DNA of 5,123 nucleotides from Bacillota bacterium (lineage in GTDB: Bacteria; Bacillota_I; Bacilli_A; RFN20; CAG-826): NCBI GenBank assembly GCA_023396795.1, contig JAEWUY010000018.1:1-5123 (forward strand), read 5' to 3'. Below, one piece after another: positions 1-4,957 of the stretch. A program made the position numbers and the translations under genes. The notes below the pieces were generated by a model that ran no database searches, was not told where the DNA came from, and saw only the letters and a program-made list of their open reading frames with translations. Within the stretch, counting starts at the first letter, position 1. The number at the start of each line of letters is the position of its first letter.

Positions 1-441
1 AAGCAAAACTTCGTGATACGTGCGCCTTTCAATAACAAGGAGCAGGACAAGGGCCATCGAAACGGCCGCTCCGCTCGCACCTATCCATGTTGGTGCCTGC
101 TGTAAAAATACGAATGAGGTGAAGATGACGCAAGCTTCGATCGCCAAGATAAGTAAGAGATGGAATAGCATCGCCGAAATCGTAAATGATTCTTTAATGC
201 CAAAATAGCGAATTTCCATAACGAGTTTAAAGTTATGGACAAAAAGAAAAGGCAAAATAATAAAATGAGTCAAGGCAAAACCTGCAACTAGTCGAGGCAA
301 AAAAGTAAAACCCATTACTGTCAAAGCAATTAAAACGGCCTCAATAGCGAAAAAAACGCCTAAAGAGAGAGAACTTTCTTTTTTGTAAAAGGCTAAGTTG
401 CGTTCATAACGCTTTTGATTAACGCTTGGTAATAAGACCAT
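1..441 (-). CDS. Multi-span membrane protein of unknown family, N-terminal 147 residues (runs off the left edge)
   Basis: Reading the minus strand from an ATG at 441-439 gives 147 uninterrupted codons to the window edge, so the C-terminus is missing. An in-frame TAA lies four codons upstream and no other start is available before Leu41/Met43, so the ATG is the likely start. The protein opens with a short basic, probably cytoplasmic stretch (residues 1-27, MVLLPSVNQKRYERN...). Four hydrophobic segments follow, at about 28-49, 51-69, 89-111 and 119-137, then a charged turn (ERRTYHE). There is no signal peptide cleavage site, and I recognise no catalytic or transport motif or family. It begins 74 nt after tuf, behind a strong terminator, so it is probably not part of the str operon. 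No Shine-Dalgarno sequence precedes the ATG. Membrane location is well supported; the function is unknown. Confidence 0.75.
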   Translation of the reverse strand, partial: MVLLPSVNQKRYERNLAFYKKESSLSLGVFFAIEAVLIALTVMGFTFLPRLVAGFALTHFIILPFLFVHNFKLVMEIRYFGIKESFTISAMLFHLLLILAIEACVIFTSFVFLQQAPTWIGASGAAVSMALVLLLVIERRTYHEVLL

Positions 442-449
442 AGCAAAAT

Positions 450-455
450 CTTATA
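450..455 (-). promoter_or_regulatory. Possible -10 element just ahead of the membrane-protein gene
   Basis: The minus strand reads TATAAG here, one base from TATAAT, only 8 nt before the ATG at 441. If used, transcription would start at about the ATG and give a leaderless or nearly leaderless mRNA, which fits the missing ribosome site. No -35 hexamer is visible at 16-18 bp upstream, where the terminator lies. This is a weak call by inference from base composition and position. Confidence 0.25.
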
Positions 456-465
456 CTAAATCAGC

Positions 466-496
466 AAAAGAAAAAAGACCTAGTGAATAGGTCTTT
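466..496 (-). terminator. Intrinsic terminator of the str operon, downstream of tuf
   Basis: A perfect 9 bp inverted repeat (474-482 with 488-496; core AAGACCTA / TAGGTCTT) encloses a 5-base loop. On the minus strand the stem is followed by TTTTTTCTTTT. It starts 19 nt after the tuf stop codon. The T-run lies on the tuf-transcribed side; the plus-strand side has only a mixed TCTTTCTT, so it should work mainly in the tuf direction. It ends the operon and separates it from the membrane-protein gene. Confidence 0.9.
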
Positions 497-515
497 CTTA
501 AGTTTAAGGTTGCCC

Positions 516-1697
516 TTATTTGATGATTTCAGTAACGGAGCCGGAACCAACGGTTCTGCCACCTTCACGAATGGAGAACTTTGTTCCCTTTTCAATCGCG
601 ACAGGGTGAATTAATTCGACGGTGAGTTCAACGTTATCACCAGGCATGACCATTTCAACACCAGCTGGAAGTGTAATGACGCCAGTAATATCGGTTGTGC
701 GGAAGTAGAATTGAGGACGATAGTTGCTTAAGAAAGCTGTATGACGTCCGCCTTCTTCCTTCTTCAAAACGTATGTGCTCGCAGTGAATTTGGTGTGAGG
801 AGTAACGCTTCCGGGCTTCGCCAAGACTTGGCCACGGACGACTTGTTCGCGGTTGATACCACGTAGTAAGACGCCAACATTATCGCCAGGTTCAGCATAA
901 TCAAGAAGCTTACGGAACATTTCGATACCAGTAACGACTGATTTGATTGTTGGTTTAATACCAATAATTTCAACTTCGTCGTTGAGTTTGACAAGACCAC
1001 GATCAACTCTACCAGTGACGACAGTGCCACGACCAGTGATGGTCAAGACGTCTTCAATTGGAAGCATAAAGGGTTTATCTTTTTCACGAACTGGATCAGG
1101 AATATAACTATCAACAGCTTCCATGAGTTCAAGGATGCAAGCATCATCGTTATCGCCTTCAAGAGCGTTACGAGCTGAACCGCGAATGACTGGAAGGTCA
1201 TCGCCAGGGAAACCATAGGACGAGAGAAGATCACGAACGTCCATTTCGACGAGGTCGATAAGTTCTGGGTCATCGACAAGGTCCGTCTTGTTTAAGAAAA
1301 CAACAATGTAAGGAACACCGACTTGACGAGCAAGTAAGATGTGTTCACGAGTTTGTGACATAACGCCATCAGTAGCAGCAACAACAAGAATTGCTCCATC
1401 CATTTGCGCAGCGCCAGTAATCATGTTTTTAACATAGTCAGCGTGCCCTGGGCAGTCGACGTGAGCGTAGTGACGCTTTTCAGTCGAGTACTCAATGTGA
1501 GAAGTGTTAATCGTGATACCACGATCTTTTTCTTCTGGTGCAGAGTCGATTTGAGCATAAGCTGTCGCCTTGGCTCCACCCTTCTTTGCTAAGACTTTCG
1601 TAATGGCGGCCGTTAAGGTTGTTTTGCCGTGGTCAACGTGACCAATCGTACCAACATTGACGTGTGTCTTTGCTCTATTAAATTTTTCTTTTGCCAT
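516..1697 (-). CDS. tuf: Translation elongation factor Tu (EF-Tu)
   Basis: EF-Tu is the cytoplasmic GTPase that carries aminoacyl-tRNA to the ribosomal A site. At 393 residues it is the usual family length. The GTP-binding domain (about 1-202) has the P-loop GHVDHGKT (19-26), switch I RGITI with Thr62, DCPGH with the catalytic His85 (81-85), NKTD (136-139) and the SAR motif (174-176). The barrel domains follow: domain 2 with GRGTVVTGRVDRG (222-234) and domain 3 with EEGGRHTAF, NYRPQFYFRTTD and the C-terminal FSIREGGRTVGSGSV. The start is set by the conserved MAKEKFNRAKTHVN end and a strong Shine-Dalgarno site. It is the last gene of the operon, 91 nt after fusA, and has its own likely promoter in that gap. 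Oddities: the usually conserved DGPMPQTREH reads DGVMSQTREH (110-119), losing both prolines. Ser375 in FSIREGG corresponds to the E. coli kirromycin-site Ala375, but to my knowledge Ser is common in Firmicutes. Identity is near certain. Confidence 0.99.
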   Translation of the reverse strand: MAKEKFNRAKTHVNVGTIGHVDHGKTTLTAAITKVLAKKGGAKATAYAQIDSAPEEKDRGITINTSHIEYSTEKRHYAHVDCPGHADYVKNMITGAAQMDGAILVVAATDGVMSQTREHILLARQVGVPYIVVFLNKTDLVDDPELIDLVEMDVRDLLSSYGFPGDDLPVIRGSARNALEGDNDDACILELMEAVDSYIPDPVREKDKPFMLPIEDVLTITGRGTVVTGRVDRGLVKLNDEVEIIGIKPTIKSVVTGIEMFRKLLDYAEPGDNVGVLLRGINREQVVRGQVLAKPGSVTPHTKFTASTYVLKKEEGGRHTAFLSNYRPQFYFRTTDITGVITLPAGVEMVMPGDNVELTVELIHPVAIEKGTKFSIREGGRTVGSGSVTEIIK

Positions 1698-1699
1698 GT

Positions 1700-1734
1700 T
1701 TGAATTTCCTCCTTATTTTATTTGATAAATTCAA
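1700..1734 (-). promoter_or_regulatory. tuf ribosome binding site held in the loop of an inverted repeat
   Basis: The Shine-Dalgarno sequence AAGGAGGA (1707-1714) lies 9 nt before the tuf ATG and is a near-full match to the 16S 3' end, which fits very high expression. It is framed by an 8 bp perfect inverted repeat, TTGAATTT (1734-1727) and AAATTCAA (1707-1700), with a 19 nt loop holding the AGGAGG. The stem has only one G-C pair, so it would be marginally stable. Whether it presents or restricts the ribosome site cannot be told from sequence. The Shine-Dalgarno call is firm; the hairpin is inferred. Confidence 0.8.
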
Positions 1735-1744
1735 CCGAATTCAT

Positions 1745-1771
1745 ATTATAGCAAACTTTTTATAAAATCAA
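1745..1771 (-). promoter_or_regulatory. Internal promoter for tuf (extended -10)
   Basis: In the fusA-tuf gap the minus strand carries a consensus -10 hexamer TATAAT (1750-1745) directly preceded by TGC, which makes the extended -10 motif TGnTATAAT. The best -35 candidate is TTGATT (1771-1766), with a short 15 bp spacer. An extended -10 can compensate for a poor -35. The predicted start is near 1741-1736, giving an untranslated leader of about 40 nt. This would let EF-Tu, needed in large excess over EF-G and ribosomes, be made beyond the operon readthrough level. No terminator that looks efficient lies between fusA and tuf, so readthrough transcripts are also expected. Confidence 0.7.
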
Positions 1772-1788
1772 TACAAGGTATTAATTTG

Positions 1789-3867
1789 TTAACGTTGACT
1801 CATTCCGGATTTTTTGATGATTTCTTCCTGAATGAAACGGGGACATTCCCCATAATGTGAGAACTGCATCGTATAGTTGCCACGACCTTGTGTAAAGGAG
1901 CGTAAGTCCGTAACATATCCAAACATTTCGGAAAGCGGGACATCCGCATCAATTGTCTTGGCGTTGCCACGTTGCGATTCACCAGTCATTTGACCCCGAC
2001 GCCGCGTAATATCGCCGATGACATCCCCATAATAATCTTCAGGGACCGTAACTTCGATTTTCATAATCGGTTCGAGAATCGTCGGACTACAAGTTTTAGC
2101 GGCTTCTTTTAAAGCCATACTGGCAGCAATTTTATAGGCTGATTCACTACTATCAACTTCGTGATAACTGCCATCATAAAGCGTGGCTTTTAAGTCGATA
2201 ACAGGGTAGCCGGCCACTAAGCCTCTTTCCAAGGAATCGCGAAGACCATCTTGGGTCGGACGAATGTATTCTTTAGGAACCACACCGCCAACGACTTTAT
2301 CGACGAACTCAAAGCCTTTTCCGGGATTCGGTTCAAAATGGATTTTGACGTGGCCATATTGACCGCGACCACCGGACTGTTTAATGTATTTTCCTTCGCA
2401 GTCACCGCTACTTTTGATTGTTTCGCGGTAGCCAACTTGTGGCGCGCCGACGTTAACTTGCACGCCGAATTCACGCTTCATGCGATCAACGATAATATCA
2501 AGGTGAAGTTCACCAACGCCAGCGATGATTGTTTGACCGCTTTCGCTATTGGTGTGTACACGGAAGGTTGGATCTTCTTCCGATAACTTTTGAAGGGCGA
2601 CGCCCATTTTCTCTTGGTCGGCTTTAGATTTGGGTTCAACGGCCTGTTCGATAACGGGTTCTGGAAATTCCATTTTTTCAAGCATAACATCAAGTTTCTC
2701 TTCACATAATGTATCGCCTGTTGTGGTGTTTTTGAGTCCGACAACAGCACCGATATCACCAGCGTAAAGTTCTTCGACTTCTTGACGATGATTGGAGTGC
2801 ATCAAGACCACACGGCCGATACGTTCTTTAATGCCTTTAGTAGTATTAATGACGTAAGAACCGCTTTTTAAAGTTCCTGAATAAACGCGAACATAGGCCA
2901 AACGACCAATATAGGGATCAGTGGTAATTTTAAAGGCTAAAGCCGCTAATGGTAATTTTTCGTCTGGTTCACAAACATAATCGCGTCCATCCGAATAATG
3001 ACCTTTTTGGTGAGGAATATCGATGGGACTTGGTAAATAATCAATAACGCCATTAAGCAATAATTGAATACCTTTATTTTTGTAAGCTGAGCCACAGAAA
3101 ACGGGGAAGAATTCTCCACTTAAAACCGCTTTGCGAATCGTTGATTTAATTAGATCAATTGATGGCTCTTCGCCTTCGAGTAATGACAGCATTAAATCGT
3201 CATCAAAAGCTGCAAGAGCTTCGAGCAATTTCATGCGCATTGTTTCCGTTTTCTCCTGATATTCTTCAGGAATTGCAATTTCCAATGGTGCTTCGCTTTT
3301 ATCGGTTGAATAGGTATAAGCCTTTCTTTCAATTAAGTCGATAATACCATTGAAACGACTCTCAATTCCGATGGGATATTGAACAGCTTCAGCATTCGCT
3401 GCTAAACGAGAATGAAGTGTTTCAATACACATATCAAAATCAGCGCCGATTGCATCGAGTTTATTAACAAAAACGATGCGCGGAACGTTGTATTTGGTGC
3501 CCTGCCGCCAAACGGTTTCCGTTTGTGGCTCAACACCGTTTTTTCCATCTAAAACAGTGACAGCTCCATCGAGAACACGTAGCGATCTTTCGACCTCGAC
3601 AGTAAAGTCGACGTGCCCAGGAGTATCAATGATGTTAACGCGGTGACCTTTCCAGAAAGCGGTTGTCGCGGCCGAAGTAATTGTAATGCCACGTTCTTGT
3701 TCTTGGGCCATCCAGTCCATCGTCGCTGAACCTTCGTGCGTTTCCCCGATTTTGTGGATTTTTCCAGTATAGTAAAGAATTCTTTCTGTAGTCGTCGTTT
3801 TACCCGCGTCAATGTGTGCCATGATGCCGATGTTGCGGGTATGTTCTAAGTCATATTCACGTGCCAT
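1789..3867 (-). CDS. fusA: Translation elongation factor G (EF-G)
   Basis: EF-G is the GTPase that drives tRNA-mRNA translocation and, with RRF, ribosome recycling in the cytoplasm. At 692 residues it is full length. Domain I has the P-loop AHIDAGKT (17-24), switch I QERGITI (57-63), DTPGH (81-85) and NKLD (135-138), with the usual G' insertion to about residue 280. Domain II contains ITTDPYIGRLAYVRVYSG (315-331), domain III FRVHTNSESGQT and GELHLDI (435-458). Domain IV shows GGRGQYGHV (499-507) and GSYHEVDSSE with the tip His569, and domain V LEPIMKIEVTVPEDYYGDVIGD (598-619). The conserved MAREYDLEHTRNIGI start and the upstream GAGGGAG fix the N-terminus. It begins 15 nt after rpsG, so translation is probably coupled. 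His455 of GELH, matching the S. aureus fusidic-acid position His457, is unaltered. Oddity: NKLDA replaces the common NKMDK/R. It looks like the canonical fusA rather than a fusA2 or tet(M)-like paralogue, given its place in the operon. Confidence 0.99.
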   Translation of the reverse strand: MAREYDLEHTRNIGIMAHIDAGKTTTTERILYYTGKIHKIGETHEGSATMDWMAQEQERGITITSAATTAFWKGHRVNIIDTPGHVDFTVEVERSLRVLDGAVTVLDGKNGVEPQTETVWRQGTKYNVPRIVFVNKLDAIGADFDMCIETLHSRLAANAEAVQYPIGIESRFNGIIDLIERKAYTYSTDKSEAPLEIAIPEEYQEKTETMRMKLLEALAAFDDDLMLSLLEGEEPSIDLIKSTIRKAVLSGEFFPVFCGSAYKNKGIQLLLNGVIDYLPSPIDIPHQKGHYSDGRDYVCEPDEKLPLAALAFKITTDPYIGRLAYVRVYSGTLKSGSYVINTTKGIKERIGRVVLMHSNHRQEVEELYAGDIGAVVGLKNTTTGDTLCEEKLDVMLEKMEFPEPVIEQAVEPKSKADQEKMGVALQKLSEEDPTFRVHTNSESGQTIIAGVGELHLDIIVDRMKREFGVQVNVGAPQVGYRETIKSSGDCEGKYIKQSGGRGQYGHVKIHFEPNPGKGFEFVDKVVGGVVPKEYIRPTQDGLRDSLERGLVAGYPVIDLKATLYDGSYHEVDSSESAYKIAASMALKEAAKTCSPTILEPIMKIEVTVPEDYYGDVIGDITRRRGQMTGESQRGNAKTIDADVPLSEMFGYVTDLRSFTQGRGNYTMQFSHYGECPRFIQEEIIKKSGMSQR

Positions 3868-3874
3868 ATTAAAG

Positions 3875-3881
3875 CTCCCTC
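3875..3881 (-). promoter_or_regulatory. fusA ribosome binding site abutting the rpsG stop codon
   Basis: The minus strand reads GAGGGAG, 7 nt before the fusA ATG and 1 nt after the rpsG TAA. Ribosomes finishing rpsG would cover this site, so translational coupling of S7 and EF-G is likely. The match to the anti-Shine-Dalgarno is less perfect (GAGGGAG instead of GAGGAGG) than at the other three genes of the operon. Confidence 0.75.
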
Positions 3882-3882
3882 G

Positions 3883-4353
3883 TTACCAGCGGTAATGAGC
3901 GTACGCCTTATTAGCTTCGGCCATCTTATGCGTATCTTCCCTCTTCTTTACTGATGCGCCCGTTCCATTGGCGGCATCGATGATTTCATTAGCAAGCTTA
4001 TCTTCCATTGTTTTATCGTTGCGAAGACGAGCGTAGTTGACTAACCAACGTAACCCTAAAGTAACTTTACGATCAGCAGTAACTTCGGTTGGAACTTGAT
4101 AGTTAGCAGCTCCAATCCGACGGACTTTAAGTTGAACTTCGGGCATGATGTTATTAATGGCTGTGGCAAAAACGTCCATAGCCGGTTTACCAGTTTTGAT
4201 TTCGATTTTCTTGAAGGCACTATACAGAATCGTTTGTGCGGTTCCTCTTTTACCATCAAGCATGATTTTGTTGATCAAACGCGTGACCAATTTTGAACTA
4301 TAAATTGGATCTGGTAAAACGTCGCGTTTGCTCACACTTCCTTTGCGTGGCAT
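3883..4353 (-). CDS. rpsG: 30S ribosomal protein S7
   Basis: S7 nucleates assembly of the 30S head by binding the 3' major domain of 16S rRNA, and it sits at the E-site mRNA exit. The 156 residues match the normal bacterial length. Family signatures are visible throughout: the basic start MPRKGSVSKRDVLPDP, LINKIMLDGKRGTAQ (26-40), the rRNA- and tRNA-contacting hairpin VRRIGAANYQVPTEV (78-91), LGLRWLVNYARLR (99-111), and the C-terminal helix with KKREDTHKMAEANKAYAHYRW. The ATG is set by the conserved N-terminus and by AAGGAG 8 nt upstream. It lies 36 nt after rpsL and 15 nt before fusA, the classic str order. In E. coli S7 represses this operon by binding the rpsL-rpsG junction; that gap is only 36 nt here and I see no similar structure in it, so such feedback is not supported by the sequence. 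Confidence 0.99.
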   Translation of the reverse strand: MPRKGSVSKRDVLPDPIYSSKLVTRLINKIMLDGKRGTAQTILYSAFKKIEIKTGKPAMDVFATAINNIMPEVQLKVRRIGAANYQVPTEVTADRKVTLGLRWLVNYARLRNDKTMEDKLANEIIDAANGTGASVKKREDTHKMAEANKAYAHYRW

Positions 4354-4361
4354 ATTGTTTT

Positions 4362-4367
4362 CTCCTT
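4362..4367 (-). promoter_or_regulatory. rpsG ribosome binding site
   Basis: AAGGAG lies 8 nt before the rpsG ATG, inside the 36 nt rpsL-rpsG gap. Spacing and match are ordinary for a strong site. It supports independent initiation at rpsG as well as readthrough from rpsL. Confidence 0.85.
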
Positions 4368-4389
4368 ATCTTGCTACCTAAATAAACGA

Positions 4390-4800
4390 CTACTTAGGTC
4401 TCTTGGTGCCGTATTGGCTACGGCCTTGGCGACGGGCTTCTATCCCGGATGTGTCGAGTGTTCCACGAATAATGTGGTAACGCACACCAGGTAAGTCCTT
4501 AACACGGCCACCGCGAATTAAGACAGTGGAGTGCTCTTGAAGGTTGTGACCTTCTCCGCCGATATAGGCGGCGACTTCGTATCCGTTAGATAAACGAACA
4601 CGAGCGTACTTACGTAGGGCTGAGTTTGGCTTTTTCGGCGTCATTGTTCCCACACGAGTGCAGACACCCCGTTTTTGAGCTGAATTTTGCGATGAAGACT
4701 TCTTTTGTAGAGAGTTCCATCTTTTGCCGAGGGCGGGGGCTTTTGACTTGAATGTAGAACGAACGCGTCCTTGCCTGACGAGCTGATTAATAGTTGGCAT
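4390..4800 (-). CDS. rpsL: 30S ribosomal protein S12
   Basis: S12 lies at the decoding centre of the 30S subunit and sets translational accuracy; it is the classical streptomycin target protein. The 136 residues carry the conserved MPTINQLVR start, QKRGVCTRVGTMTPKKPNSALRK (42-64), GGEGHNLQEHS (81-91), RGGRVKDLPGVRYH (96-109) and the YGTKRPK end. Compared with the E. coli protein (124 residues) there is an extra segment at about 25-41 before QKRG, as is typical of Firmicutes. The resistance-hotspot lysines of PKKPNS (56-57) and of VKDLPG (101) are wild type. Asp102 is the position methylthiolated by RimO in species that have that enzyme. The frame stays open upstream to an ATG at 4875, but the conserved start and the AAAGGAGGAT site 5 nt before 4800 make that 25-residue extension unlikely. 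It is the first gene of the operon and the only one here ending in TAG. Confidence 0.99.
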   Translation of the reverse strand: MPTINQLVRQGRVRSTFKSKAPALGKRWNSLQKKSSSQNSAQKRGVCTRVGTMTPKKPNSALRKYARVRLSNGYEVAAYIGGEGHNLQEHSTVLIRGGRVKDLPGVRYHIIRGTLDTSGIEARRQGRSQYGTKRPK

Positions 4801-4895
4801 TGGACATCCTCCTTTCGCTTGAATGCACGTACACATTTCCCGGTGTATCGCACATCTTACAAATAAATAGGCCATCGTGGCCTTATATGTGTCCT
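4801..4895 (-). promoter_or_regulatory. rpsL leader with two small hairpins and a strong ribosome binding site
   Basis: This is the predicted untranslated leader of about 94 nt, from a start near 4895-4894 to the rpsL ATG. It contains a GC-rich hairpin (AGGCCA / TGGCCT, 4869-4883, 6 bp with a 3-base loop). A second, weaker hairpin follows (TACAC / GTGTA, 4830-4847, 5 bp with an 8-base loop). The leader ends with the Shine-Dalgarno AAAGGAGGAT (4815-4806). The first hairpin is followed by ATTTATTTGT rather than a clean T-run, so it is a poor terminator, but leader attenuation or feedback binding is possible. I recognise no known ribosomal-protein leader family in it. Confidence 0.5.
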
Positions 4896-4900
4896 GAAAG

Positions 4901-4930
4901 ATAATAACAATTAATATAGATTGCCGTCAA
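4901..4930 (-). promoter_or_regulatory. Main promoter of the str operon
   Basis: On the minus strand TTGACG (4930-4925) and TATTAT (4906-4901) each match the housekeeping sigma consensus at 5 of 6 bases, with an 18 bp spacer. An A/T-rich tract with a run of seven T lies directly upstream of the -35 and could act like an UP element, as expected for a ribosomal-protein promoter. The predicted start is A4895 or G4894. The promoter sits between the end of the right-edge gene and rpsL, so the operon need not depend on readthrough from upstream. Confidence 0.75.
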
Positions 4931-4931
4931 G

Positions 4932-4957
4932 AAAAAAAGTTAAATTTTATTTATAAC
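4932..4957 (-). terminator. Possible weak AT-rich terminator of the right-edge gene
   Basis: On the minus strand GTTA-TA-AAT and ATTTAAC can pair with a 2-base bulge around an AAA loop, directly followed by seven T residues. The stop codon of the right-edge gene lies within the stem. Only one G-C pair is present, so stability is low. The T-run is clear; the hairpin is tentative. It abuts the -35 of the str promoter. Confidence 0.3.

Noticed and set aside
20..208. A 62-codon plus-strand open frame at the left edge
   Set aside because: It is antisense to the open membrane-protein frame, which spans all 441 bases with clear hydrophobic segments and is the better candidate.
764..1279. Minus-strand open frames overlapping tuf (764-1030 and 1043-1279) and similar ones inside fusA, rpsG and rpsL
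   Set aside because: They are out-of-frame shadows of full-length conserved genes, with no independent support.
1768..1784. Small inverted repeat between fusA and tuf (UUAAUAC / GUAUUGA on the transcript) followed by TTTTA, as a possible terminator
   Set aside because: The stem has 7 pairs, only one of them G-C and one a G-U wobble, and the following T stretch is short and broken. At most it would slightly reduce readthrough.
2251..2586. A 111-codon plus-strand open frame antisense to fusA
   Set aside because: It lies wholly inside the strongly conserved fusA frame, has no recognisable protein features or ribosome site, and is a shadow of fusA codon composition.
516..4800. Resistance-type mutations in S12 (streptomycin), EF-G (fusidic acid) or EF-Tu (kirromycin)
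   Set aside because: The S12 lysines at 56, 57 and 101 and EF-G His455 are wild type. Ser375 in EF-Tu appears to be ordinary variation in Firmicutes. No resistance can be claimed from sequence.
4801..4875. Extension of rpsL to the ATG at 4875 (161 residues)
   Set aside because: The family starts at MPTINQLVR, and a near-perfect Shine-Dalgarno lies just before the ATG at 4800. The extension resembles no S12 N-terminus.
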